Source: Lineus longissimus
Taxonomy: Eukaryota; Nemertea; Pilidiophora; Heteronemertea; Lineidae
DNA: 64,000 bases
Direction of reading: 5' to 3'
Assembly: GCF_910592395.1 (NCBI RefSeq)
Contig: NC_088323.1
Span: 124,001 to 188,000 of the forward strand
In this document: positions 11,764-24,200 of the stretch, one piece after another
Layout: every line of letters begins with the position of its first letter
Numbering within the stretch: position 1 is the first letter of the stretch
The notes under the pieces: generated by a model
What the model was told of the DNA's origin: nothing
Database searches by the model: none
Seen by the model: the letters and a program-made list of their open reading frames with translations, nothing else
Position numbers and translations under genes: made by a program

Positions 11764-12236
11764 AACAAAGCTCGTGGCATCCATGACGGTATAGGAATTG
11801 ACGGTGAGGTAACAAAAAAACTCGTGGCATATCGGATGCGCATCCGATGACGGTAAAGAAATTGACGGTAAAGGATCTCGTGGCATATCGGATGCGCATC
11901 CGAAGACGGTAAGGGAATTGACGGTGAAGGATCTCGTGGCATATCGGATGCGCATCCGATGACGGTAAAGAAATTGACGGTAAAGGATCTCGTGGCATAT
12001 CGGATGCGCATCCGAAGACGGTAAGGGAATTGACGGTGAAGGATCTCGTGGCGTATCGGATCCGAAGACGGTAAGGGAATTGACGGTGAAGGATCTCGTG
12101 GCATATCGGATGCGCATCCGAAGACGGTAAGGGAATTGACGGTGAAGGATCTCGTGGCATATCGGATCCGAAGATGGTAAGGGAATTGACGGTGAAGGAT
12201 CTCGTGGCATATCGGATGCGCATCCGATGACGGTTT
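11764..12236. repeat. About 56-bp minisatellite with a perfect 14-bp palindromic core
   Basis: Eight or nine copies of a unit like ATCTCGTGGCATATCGGATG followed by CGCATCCGAAGACGGTAAGG and GAATTGACGGTGAAGG. The core CGGATGCGCATCCG is a perfect palindrome. At about 12051-12065 and 12161-12175 the palindrome has collapsed to CGGATCCG. All three minus frames are open across it and are artefacts. Confidence 0.93.
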
Positions 12237-12283
12237 TATATACATATATATTATATAAATTTTAGTTTTACACTATTATGTAA

Positions 12284-12770
12284 GTGCAAGCTCTAGTGAG
12301 CTCACACAACTGTTTGACAGTCCTGGCTCCTCCATCGTGCTGACAACATGTCACAGCCAGGCAAAATAAGTCTTGGCTGCTCTGCCAAGTTGTCAACATG
12401 GCGAGAGAGATGAGGAAGTCACAGCCAGGCCGAATCAGTCCTGGCTGCTCCACCGTGTTGACAACATGATGAGAGTGATGAGACAGTCACAGCCAGGCCG
12501 CATCAATCTTCGCCGCACTGCCTAGTTGTTAATATGGCGAGAGAGATGAGACAGTCACAGCCAGGTCAAATCAGTCTCGGCTGCTCTTCCAAGTTGTCTA
12601 CATGGTGAGAGAGATGAGACAGTCACAGCCAGGCCAAATCAGTCTTGGCTGCTCTGCCAAGTTGTCTACATGGTGAGAGAGATGAGACTGTCACAGCCAG
12701 GCCGAATCAGTCCTGGCTTCTCCACCGTGTTGACAACATGATCATGAGAGAGATGAGATAATCACAGCCA
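12284..12770. repeat. About 68-bp minisatellite, about 7 copies
   Basis: Unit like GAGAGAGATGAGACAGTCAC then AGCCAGGCCGAATCAGTCCT and GGCTGCTCCACCGTGTTGAC. Copies are diverged by several substitutions. On the minus strand it directly follows the retroelement ORF remnant at 12773-12970, and its first unit reads in from that ORF. Confidence 0.9.
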
Positions 12771-12772
12771 CA

Positions 12773-12970
12773 GTACTTCGATCGTTTCTCCTCCGCACGT
12801 GCTAGGACGTGTCTGTCGGAGCAGACAGCTATCTCGATGATTAGGACCTCCTTTTCCTTCTGATCGAAGACGCCGAGCATGTCGGGGTGCCACTGTTTTA
12901 TACTATAGCCGGGCCCGTGGGGGCTAGCGAGTCCCAGAGCAATCTCAGCATCTTTCCAGAGTACGAGTGG
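12773..12970 (-). pseudogene. C-terminal remnant of a non-LTR retroelement polyprotein
   Basis: The minus strand is open for 66 codons: PLVLWKDAEIALGLASPHG, then GYSIKQWHPDMLGVFDQKEK and EVLIIEIAVCSDRHVLARAE, ending EKRSKY. The order 'hPD...d.k.k.vliiEvav..d..l..a..EK..KY' is the familiar tail after the reverse transcriptase in LINE-like ORF2 proteins of many animals. A TGA at 12971-12973 and frame breaks further upstream (13000-13300) show that it is dead. No RT catalytic block is visible. Inference from remembered family pattern. Confidence 0.6.
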
Positions 12971-12999
12971 TCATTGGAACCGGCTTCTCGAGATCATAT

Positions 13000-13962
13000 A
13001 CCGATGGTATCCATCAACATGTGTCTCCTTGACTTCTGGTTCAACTGCTGATCATCACGTGGATGTTCTAACAATCCAGCATGTCCAGGGAGTTATCCAA
13101 TACGATCTGAATCTCAATCTTTCGCAAGGAGACACTCTATGTAATATAACGACAGTACCGGTACCACTGCAGGTGCCTGCGATGGCTGCATGGGAGGATA
13201 GGTCATGTCCCATACATCAACAATCGGTGATTCTCAATTTGGTCACCATGGCATGCATGCATATCTTAGAATTAATTAACTATGTTGCATATATACATGG
13301 CTGTAATAGCTAAATAGTCAAAATTAGCAAAGATATGCACATGTCAGTGTGCTACGAGTATTAGGTCAGCAGGCGTTCGTCTATTACGCGATCACGACTA
13401 CTTCAAATACCTTGAGCAGAGAAACGAAAGTTTGATACCTAACTAATTTCTGAAAGATCAATAATTTGGTTTTGCTAATGTGCCTTCACTAATATGTTCT
13501 TTCGTTTTCATCTCAAGAAATATCAACCTGAAAGTGATCTTGATTTTATCGATATATACCTCTTACACTAATTAATATTCTAATGTAAGAGTTTTTTAAA
13601 TATATTTGTCATAACAATTTTACAATACCCAAAATATGGGTCATACCAGCAGACCACAGGCCTAGTCTACATATTGGCCCCTAATATAAATCAGATACTT
13701 GGTCCTAGTGGTCAATTGGACAACTTACCACTCGGAAGAGATTGTCCCCATGTTTATTAGAAATGTCTTTAGGACCGACTGACTGATGAGACTGTCCATA
13801 TGATTATTGGAGATGTCTCTTGGACAAATTTCTCTTCGAGTAATTTCTAATTGAGGAGCCAGCACAATTAAATACTCCATTGGCATGTGTGATGTTATCA
13901 TCAGTATCTTTGTCACAATTCTGTATCCACTTTCATCTCGGTTGTGTTGGCATTTGTTTCAG
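13000..13962. other. Intergenic, no gene recognised
   Basis: May include further decayed retroelement sequence up to about 13300 (minus strand, broken frames). 13380-13960 shows no exon, RNA or clear repeat. Confidence 0.3.
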
Positions 13963-14102
13963 GTATCGCACATTCCCAGAAACCCAATGTTCTGTTGATT
14001 GTTGTGGATGATTTGAGACCAGCTATTGGCTGCTACGGCTGAAAATCAAACAACGAATTTGAGGGCTTCTTTCCAAAATTACACTGTAGACAAATTGATC
14101 AA
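13963..14102 (+). pseudogene. Orphan iduronate-2-sulfatase-like exon with in-frame stop
   Basis: After a good acceptor (TTTGTTTCAG) the frame reads GIAHSQKPNVLLIVVDDL and RPAIGCYG, then TGA at about 14039-14041, then KSNNEFEGFFPKLHCRQIDQ up to a GTAAAG donor. NVLLIVVDDLRPxxGCYG is the metal-binding start of iduronate-2-sulfatase, and the exon of that gene also ends after ...IDQ. The stop replaces the residue after GCYG, no catalytic CxPSR exon follows, and no neighbouring sulfatase exon was found. Best read as a duplicated, decayed exon. Confidence 0.7.
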
Positions 14103-15221
14103 GTAAAGTATTTTTATGTAGATATTGACGTCATTTTGGTGGCACGTTTAAGATGACTGTGGTCCCAAGTAGTACTCAAGTTGTACTTAAAGCGTTGTCA
14201 GGTAGATATTGTGTACTGCCAGTCTCGTGAGATCAGATAACCAGCTGGCAGAGGTTGGTTGTTCCATCGTCCGTCCTTGTGAGATGATTACCACGGTACA
14301 ACAAAATCAGCTGTCTTGTCTCACCCATGTAGAACGCAAGTGTAATGTTGTCGTGTACAGCTAAAGGACCCTTTGAAGGTTGTGTCAAGGTCTTCGCAAC
14401 TTGCCCAGTTAACCAGCTGGAAGAGGTTGGTTGTAGTCCTGTCGTCTCCAAAGTTTATTAGTGGTAACCTTGGTATAATGTTTGTTTATTAGTGGTAACC
14501 TTGGTATAATGTTTAAGTTGTGTCAAGGTCTTCCCAACCTGACCAGATAACCAGATGGCAGAGGGTAGTTGTTTCAGAGTTTTTAGGTTGTGTCAAGGCC
14601 TTCACAATCTGAATAGATAAGCAGCTGGCAGAGGTTGATTGTTTCGACATCCCACAGACAAAAAGATATTGGGATTTCACCAATCGCAATTGCAGTTGCC
14701 TGTACCAAGACAGAAGACGATAGTGCCATGGCCTTCATGATTTTGCTTGGGTTGGGGAGCTCCTGCGTTCAACATGATGAGCATGGTAAATCTGATATCG
14801 TAAGGCCGCGATGACTACAAGAGTAGAAGATAGACTTTGCCCAGGATCACACTCTTGATGGCCGACGAAAGACCAGTGACCTGCCAACAATCATACAGCA
14901 GAAGACCAAACGATTCCTTCTTTGTAGATTTGACAACCTTCCTCTGCCCAACAAAAAGTCTCAGGGAGCGAAACAACTTCGATTTGGATCGAAATGTCTG
15001 GGACGAAAAGGTTAGGGGCCGAAACGACCGCAATTCGTTGCCCCAAAGCGGCCATATTGGTTACTTTTGAGAGATTTGTAGGAGATTTTGTGCTAAATAT
15101 TCACTGTTTATGACCTTAGACCACTTCTTTCTTCTCGCTGTAGGAATCCTAGACGTAGCTTAGATGAAGCTACATCTGTAGACTTTACAATATCTGTGAT
15201 TTACCAATCGGGACCGTTGCA
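14103..15221. repeat. Diverged repeats upstream of PIP4K2
   Basis: At about 14236, 14408, 14548 and 14620 variants of AACCAGCTGGCAGAGGTTGG recur, usually beside TTGTGTCAAGGTCTTC, and TTAGTGGTAACCTTGGTATA is duplicated at about 14458 and 14490. 14660-15221 contains the presumed PIP4K2 promoter and 5' UTR, including AGCGGCCATATTGG near 15047; no coding exon seen. Confidence 0.5.
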
Positions 15222-18200
15222 ATGGCCACAGACTCGAAGAAGAAAAAATTCAAGGCTGTCCCTCAAAAGGTGAAACTGTTTCGGCCGAATGACCACATGT
15301 CTGTTGGCATCAGTGTGTTTATGTGGGGAGTAAATCATTCGGTAAGTTGGCTCATTAACACTCGTAGATATGTCCATTTGCTGATTTTCATGATCATAGC
15401 AAAATAGCCTTGGTTTTTTTGGGTCGCCCTAGTATATAGGCACATTTGATAGTTTGTCTGCCGTGATGACTACCTCACCAATAATAATAGGCCTATGTCA
15501 GTATGTGATGTCTTCTCTGTCTGGGACTGCATCATGTGCACATCAGATTATATAGATAACCGTACAATACAACATAACCGGTTACGTTTTGACTTGTAAT
15601 TTTCACCAAAAGGGTTTCAAAGTAGGGAGAAGGCCCGAGCTGTGAGTGGGGTTCGGTTGGTAGACAGGCATAACGCTCTACCTATGTAACCCACTGGGCA
15701 CACCCTTTTATAAATAGGCCTAGTGATAAAATGCTCACCCTTACCTTAACAGTCGCGGGGCGGGGCTAGGGGGAATCAGTACATTATACCTGCCGCGTGC
15801 GTATTTAGTTGACTAAACGGAGCGATTATACCCGTGCCCTAGTATCACTAAATCACGAATCCATCTACCGACCATATGTGACCCGCTCTACCAAAACTAG
15901 GCGCTTGTCACATCTGAACTTGACAGGTTGATACGGACTTGTTGTTCATTTCCCTATTGTAGACCTTTTGTGAAATGTGACCAAATCAGTTTGTAATAGA
16001 TTTCACAAAAGGTCTACAATATAATAGGGAAATGAACAACAAGTCCGTATCAACCTGTCAAGTTCAGATGCGACAAGCGCCTAGTTTTGGTAGAGCGAGT
16101 CACATATTGGAAATAACAGCAGGCGATGTTGTGTGGTAAACCATGTCAGACATTCACATGTCATGTGAACATTCCTTGCTCAGTCTCGCACAATGACATT
16201 TCAGATATCATTATCATATTGTGCTTCATTGCCAATCAACTGAACTAACATTTGACATGCATCCACAGGATTCTAAATAAATTAGAATCTAAAAGTGACT
16301 AAAATGTTCTGATATGTTTTGGAGTGTGCCAAGGTCACTGACGGTGATCCTTGTTTTTCAGGTAGCCTACTGTCATAACTGTTTTCTCTTTTGAGTGAAG
16401 CTGACAAGCTGTAATGAATTAAGAGTTCTTTGGTATCTCTGGTAAACCCATAGCCAGTGATCAATTTGGCTCTGTCCCAATCAGCGCCTTGTCGTTAAGC
16501 TCTGATTGTTTTCATTTGTTGGGCAACAAAATGAATAGGCAATTTTGAAACTGGACTTTCAGCAAATGTAAAAAGTGATGCTGATGGTTAAAGGATAACA
16601 GAATGGGGATCTTAAAGATTTCACATATGACTGGACGAGCTTTGGTCATGTAGAGGGTGTGTACAATGCAGGCCTACATTGACATACTGAGTGTTTGCAC
16701 TTACAAGCCTGTAGTTGATTCACTCATTCAGTCGGCTGTCATATGCTGCCTTTATATTAGGCCAACATGGTCATAAAACCAATCTGTTGGTTATGATTAG
16801 TTGGTGATCATTTGAGTACTTGTGCACTCTATATTTTCACTGGCAGAGACTGACATGACAAAGCCTTTGTCAAAGCTGTCAGGAATCAGTCCACGCCTTG
16901 CTGTTGACTAGTCTTTCTGTGGGTCAGCACAGTGCTGGATCAATGCTGTCCAATCAGTGGATCAACGGTGCCCAACCAATTGTATTGACGTTTCTAGAGC
17001 AGGAATAGATTTCTGGTAACAATAGACCCGCCTGATCTTTTGTGACTGGTGAAGTTGAGGGTGCTAGGATTAAGCATTAGGCATTACATTCTCTAAAAAA
17101 ATTAGTTTCAAGGAGACAGAGTGAGTCAATTGTGGCCTGTAATTGGTGTGTATTCCATATGCACTGTATGCACTGTGGTCTACTCTATTGTACTCTAAGC
17201 AATGACTCTAATCAATCGAGCAGATGTGACAAGTGAACCAGTACATCTTGTATTTATGTTATACATGACCCCATCAGTTCAACTTCAGCGACATAACAAG
17301 TGTGTCTTGCATTACAAGACCGTCACCAAATTTGTCCTATTTCGCAATACAATGTAGGACTATGAAACAAAAAACCACCTTCCTTCCTGGTATGACAAGC
17401 TTGCAATGAGGACATTGACACCTTGCCAGTCAGAAAGTACTTTCTTCACTATTACTAATGTATACTGATCGAAGAGCTTTGTACCATCATCCCTAATGCT
17501 AGAGGATGCTTTGTACCATCATCCCTAACACTAGAGGATGCTTTGTACCATCATCCCTAACGCTAGAGGATGCTTTGTACCATCATCCCTAATGCTAGAG
17601 GATGCTTTGTACCATCATCCCTAACACTAGAGGATGCTTTGTACCATCATCCCTAACGCTAGAGGATGCTTTGTACCATCATCCCTAATGCTAGAGGATG
17701 CTTTGTACCATCATCCCTAACGCTAGAGGATGCTTTGTACCATCATCCCTAACGCTAGAGGATGCTTTGTACCATCATCCCTAACGCTAGAGGATGCTCT
17801 GCATTGGATTTGTTTACTATGAAACAACTCATACCAAACGCTACAGAAAGAGAAATCAATGTGTATGTACTGTATGTGTGGGTAAACATATCCAAGGCTA
17901 GGATTTCAGAATGAAAATATGCAAGATGTGCATACTTTTGCTGCCTGGGGGTTGGGTGTGGTTGGTTTAGGTCACGCAATGAGAGAGTGTTGATGTTGAT
18001 TTTGAATAGGAAGATGTCAAGGTATGGCAGGTCGAATCAAAAGTCAAAGAAAATGCTGAGATTTCATTATAAAGTACATGTTTGCCTGAAAGTGTAGCAT
18101 ACAAGTTAGCATGGAGGAAATACAATCACTCCTAATTATTGCCAACATTCAGGCATGTTGGCCTTTTAAAAGTCTTTGGCATATTAGGTCAATCATTTCC

Positions 18201-21200
18201 TCTCTCCTCAACTCATTAGGCAAGGCAACCATTAAGTGGTGTGATCAGGTTGCAATTGGCAGATGAGATAGGAAGCCAATGAAATGCCTGGCTTTAAATG
18301 TAAACATGTGTGATGATACTGGTCGAGTATTACTATCATGGCAAGGTCCTGGCCTAGAGCACTTCAGTCTGACTGGTAATACATCACTATCATGGCAAGG
18401 TCCTAGCGTGTCTGGCAGTGGTTATAGTGATATGTTGAGTGTCACTGATATTGTCCCTGGATTGTTGATCACTGCCTGGACACCAACCCTAATGACTGGA
18501 GCTCTAAGTGGTGGAGTTCTAATTTCATTTGGAATGAGCAAGGGCTTCCGCAGGTGTCCTCTCTCTCTCTCTCTCTCTCTCGTATACAATTTGTAATTAC
18601 TCACTGTTTCTCTCTCAAATTAAGGCTAAAATCAATTAGTGGCATTTAGCGTGTCTCTCATGACCATAACGATTCAGGGCGTTTGATGAGAGCTAGCATC
18701 CGTTGTGATCGTATCTGTTGGGTATGTAAAGCTGTGTGCTATAGTAGACTGGTTTGAAAGAGTGGACTCATCCCCCCTGCCTCTCCCCACTCACTGACAC
18801 AAGACAAACGTAACAATAACATGTGGTTTGTATTTCTTATCATTTCAGATTCAAGAGTTGAGTCATGTGAACTTGCCAGTGATGTTGATGCCAGATGACT
18901 TCAAAGCTTACAGCAAAACAAGAGTTGATAATCATTTGTTCAATAAGTAAGTGTTACCACTCGTCCACTGTGCTCCACAATTCACACCAGTTTGCTTGAT
19001 GGCAAAAAGGCGTTTATGCCATTGGTATAGGCCCTTCTGCTCAATTTTCCACCTCGGTTTTGAGCACCCTTGCTGTGGTAGGTGAGACAGCCAATGCCGT
19101 CAAGTTTGCTGTCATTTTGTGTGGCGTCTTATAGAATCGATTCCGTCACGTGCGTGCTGGTGTATGTTTGTGGATGTTTTCTTGTGGTTACTTGGCAGAA
19201 ACTGTGCTTGCTTTGTGCAAAGATGGTCAGTGAATTAGTTGGAATGATTGATACTATCATGGATATCTATTAGACTTAGATAACAAGTTTGTCCTCAATC
19301 GGTGCTGCTCAGCTCACAAATTCCCTCCCATGCTCATTTCACAAAGGCAAAGTTGACGTTTCCTAACTTGAAGTTGATGACTCATACATTGTCATATGTT
19401 TTTATAATCTCCTCAATGAGGCGCTTTATGACTGGTTAATGGCCAGTGTTAGTTGTTCAATACAGATCATCCAGCCCATGCTATGCCCATGTCAATTTCA
19501 TCAACAAAATGTTGTGTATTTTATGTATCAGACCGTCTATTACTGCTCCCATGTTGGTGTACATTTCAAGGGAGTACACTTGTAAACCATGGGAGTGGGG
19601 ACAGATTAAGGCACACAACATTGATTTTGTTACTGGGTTAATTTGGGAGCTAGATCCTGACTGTTGAATGTAATGGGTTGCTAAATTAGTTCTGTCAAGA
19701 AATATTATGATATGATGCTATTGCTATGCGATAAAGACCTGCTTAGGCCCAGCTTATACTGATAGCTCAATGTTATATACATATTTCACAACAACTGGTT
19801 GTCCATTGCATTAGGATGTGACCCTGATTGGTGGAGGTCTTCATCCCAAGTGCTGACAGCTGATCAGTCGATTCTAAATGTGTGGAGACTGATTTTGCCT
19901 GCAGTTCCTGTATAATGATCAACTGTGTAAGGTTTTGTTTCATCCGAGCTACGTCCTTACACGATGCGTTTGATTGGTGTATGATTTCAACCTGACGATG
20001 TATTAGCGTATATATAAGATGTTGGTTGCCATAGCGACTGCATCCATTCTGGCTAATCAGGTGACAGCAATGTAAATGGCAGGCAAACGTCTCTGAGATA
20101 AGGAGGAAGTATCAGTTCACTCATAATATCATCACTATTGTTAGCGATGAGAAAAATTAATAATAGGAAGGATATTTTATCCCGAGGTGAATTCTCCTGT
20201 ATTGATGTGGTGCATTGCTTATCGAGAAAAGCTGTGGTATAATGACCATACGAATATTGACGAGAGGACCCCTTATTCTCAATGTGCAGCCCCTCCATCT
20301 TCCTGTGATCTGTCTGTTCTTTTCTGCCTTCCAACCTGAGTGCTGGAGACCATCATGTTTGTAGGAATACCTTCATGCCACACCAAGAGAAACTATTCAC
20401 ACCACATTGAGTTCTTCCGAGATCCTTCGAAAGATATCATAAATGCAGTTTTCTATCCGGGATACTTTCCCTAGGTTTTCATAAATTCAGTTGTTTGTGC
20501 ATTTTATTTTTCAGAGAGAACATGCCGAGTCACTTCAAAGTCAAGGAATACTGTCCAGTTGTGTTTCGGAATCTGAGAGAGCGATTTGGTATCGATGACA
20601 TTGACTACAGTGTAAGTAAAGTGGGGGTCAGATTGTGTAACTTTGAAGAGAATGATAAGGGGGACTGAGATGGGGTGTGTGGAACATTGAGGCTGGCAGG
20701 AGGCTGGACTCAGAGCAGAAGCAGGTTGAGAAAGGTCGACCAACAGCAGCAGGTGATCAGACTGACATCGTAACATGGCATGGTAGCTTTGCCCTCAATT
20801 CTTCACCAATTACCTAATTCTGCTAAGGTTGTATCTGTCAGCCATGTCAACTAGTGACTTGACCTGAGTTGATTTGATGATGAACTAAATGATACAACTC
20901 AAAGGAGCTTATAGAAACCCAATGTTCATGAGATTGAGTAAGTGTTGCCTGAACCAATCGGTTTCCTTGTTACAGAATTCCCTGACCAAGAAGCCGCCAC
21001 AGCCCCTGGATTCACCGGGTCGGAGCGGCTCAAAGTTTTTCCTCTCGTACGACAAACAATACTTAATCAAGACGTTGGTCAGTGAGGAGGTGGAGCAGAT
21101 GCATCATATATTGAAGGAGTATCACTGTGTGAGTAGCAACCATAGGCACGCTGATCACTTTGGTAGCCTTGGAGAAAGTGGCCATTTCAGTTTGAGAACA

Positions 21201-24200
21201 AGTAGTGACTGTCACATGTCAAAAATGTCTTTAAAGCCTAGAACATGGCCCAGGACCCTCAGATGAAACTGTTTGAGACTTGAGAAAGGGTGTTGCTGGT
21301 TTGTTGCCATTTTCTGCCCACCTCAGTTCGATCAAGGAATCCAAGCTGGAGTCGTGCCTGATGCCATAAAGAAGGTGACATAACTATCAGCTTTGATCTT
21401 CCATTCAACGGCCAACTCGTCTTTTTCAGTATGTGGTGGAGCGTCACGCGGTCACCCTTCTACCACATTACCTGGGCATGTACCGGTACACCGTCAACGA
21501 CCAGGAACACTACATGCTCGTCATGAGGAACGTGTTCAGTCCACGCTTAATGATTCATAAAAAATATGACCTCAAGGTAGGTAGAAAACGTGGAATGACG
21601 AGGTAACCGGCTCACTGACTTCATTTCAGCTGCATTCAGTTCTTATCCAATTATGATCCAGGTTTGGTATTAAAAACGAATGCATTCCTGTTTAAAGTTT
21701 GGCCTTTCCTGAACATCTTCCCGATTTTAGTCCAACCTTAAAACAGTCTGCTGCTTTGTTGAGGTTTGGTGTAAAAAGTGGAAGCAACACCCTGGTTGAC
21801 TCCTTCCTACATTTCACATCTAGCTTGTTACTACTGCCATCTGGTGGCTGTATGGTGAACTGAAAGCTTTGCTCATCCTGTGTGGTGGAGATAAAATCGC
21901 TGGATGTCATGGAGCCAATTTCAACATACTAGTAGCAGAAGTATATGATGAAGGTGCTAATACCCCGTTTATACCATTTTGTTGCATGTCCCCTTCTGGT
22001 ACCTTAAACTTCGGGGGTCAGCTATTGGTGGACTTTCTTCACATTGTAACGGCTGCTTTTATTATTTTGATCGTTTACTAGGGTGTAGGAAACGGCGTCA
22101 AAAATCAGAGCGATAGAGAAAAACCTAAAAAACGGTTATCGTGGGTAAATATTGCTGTGGCCTGGAGATGCACTCCAGGTGCCTCACCAGCGGTCGAATG
22201 GAACTCATGTCACTAAATATACCGGTGCAGACATTTGCTGAGTTGACATTTAAGGCTTGACGTCGTGACGCATGTTGTGTACCATACAGTAAGGCTTGAC
22301 GTCATGACGCATGTTGTGTACCATACAGTAAGGCTTGACGTCATGACGCATGTTGTGTACCATACAGCGCACAGTCTTATGCCAGTAGATCACCCATCTT
22401 GCACCTCGATACTTCATGACCGGAGTTCCATGCTGCCGCCATCATTTGCTTCTATATTAGGTCTGTCGCCACAGCTATTTGCATAACGTGGGGGTGCTCC
22501 TTACCACGATTCTTGGTGTTATTCTATCTCTGGGTGAAGAGGAGCAGATATTTTGCCATACTAGGCATGGTCAGAAACCCCAAAATCGTATTTTTTGCTC
22601 TTTAAAACAGATTTTTTTATTCCATTTCCATTTAAAAAATCTAAATTTGTCAGAGCTGAAGAAGCAAGGTGTCCCTTCAGAACCAAACCATTGGCTGCAG
22701 TGAAACGTTGGGGCAGTCTTATGGTAAAACTCAATTTATATATAGCTTTGGAAGTCTGCTGTTTAATCTCACCTACAGGTACTGATAATGCCTAGAAACG
22801 AGGTTTGTGTGTCTTTGTGTAAACCGTATGGGAACGTCTTTGCATAAGGTTTGGTGACTGTAGACCCTGTTATGTTTGTGAGCCTGAAAGTGAATCCCAT
22901 CGTTCTCTTTATGTTTGTTGGTAGAGTTGGAGATAAAGTGCTCCTTGATATATAAATGATAAACTGACTTGCTAAGCTTGCCCTGTGATTGTGAAAGATA
23001 ATGAGATCGTCACCTGACCAGTCCGCGTCAGAAGGTGAAGTTCTCCTTTGGAAATAGTGACAATGTCAGGCTCACAGAAGTAACTGAGTAGACAGTGTAT
23101 GGCACTCGGGCATGTCAGCTACCATGCTGTGATTTCAACAATGTCAGGCTCACAGAAGTAACTGAGTAGACAGTGTATGGCACCTAGGCATGTCAGCTAC
23201 CATGCTGTGATTTCAACAATGTCAGGCTCACAGAAGTAACTGAGTAGACAGTGTATGGCACCTAGGCATGTCAGCTACCATGCTGTGATTTCAACAATGT
23301 CAGGCTCACAGAAGTAACTGAGTAGACAGTGTATGGCACTCAGGCATGTCAGCTACCATGCTGTGATTTCAACAATGTCAGGCTCACAGAAGTAACTGAG
23401 TAGACAGTGTATGGCACCTAGGCATGTCAGCTACCATGCTGTGATTTCAACAATGTCAGGCTCACAGAAGTAACTGAGTAGACAGTGTATGGCACCTAGG
23501 CATGTCAGCTACCATGCTGTGATTTCAACAATGTCAGGCTCACAGAAGTAACTGAGTAGACAGTGTATGGCACCTAGGCATGTCAGCTACCATGCTGTGA
23601 TTTCAACAATGTCAGGCTCACAGAAGTAACTGAGTAGACAGTGTATGGCACTCAGGCATGTCAGCTACCATGCTGTGATTTCAACAATGTCAGGCTCACA
23701 GAAGTAACTGAGTAGACAGTGTATGGCACTCGGGCATGTCAGCTACCATGCTGTGATTTCAAATATGACGCCATTTTTCTCTTCAGGGTTCAGTAACTAG
23801 GAATCCAGTCAATCACTCAGTAAGAATCCCCACATTCACTTGTTGTTTTTAGCGCCGTTCGACACTTCTCCTTTCACTGATGACGATAACGTTAAAAGTT
23901 GTATTGATTAACCCCCTCTTTCATGACAGCGTTTTTGCAATGTCATCAGTGTGCTCCCTCTTCTCTTCATTAACCAGAATTAGTCGCAGACGACGCAAGG
24001 ATTCTCCAACTCTGTCTCCACAGGTGTAGCATTGTAGTTTCCAAAGATTTCTCAAGTATTTGACTTACTATGACTCCCATTCAACTTTGAAGGACTATTG
24101 AAGTTAACTGGATGAGAACTGCTGAATGACTGTCCCAACAACTGTCCGACATATGGGTCAAGTTTTGATATTGCCAACATCACATCATTTTGACACAAAC

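Larger units (their letters stand above)
15342..18848. other. PIP4K2 intron 1
   Basis: Contains the inverted repeat at 15875-16106, the 32-bp array at 17479-17800 and a CT run at about 18558-18582. Nothing else recognised. Confidence 0.6.

Noticed and set aside
11623..12245. Three minus ORFs of 163-195 aa
   Set aside because: All frames of the 56-bp array are open; no domain, no splice context.
17479..17800. CRISPR-like array
   Set aside because: Repeats are directly tandem with no unique spacers, in an animal intron; ordinary minisatellite. The same applies to every other array here.
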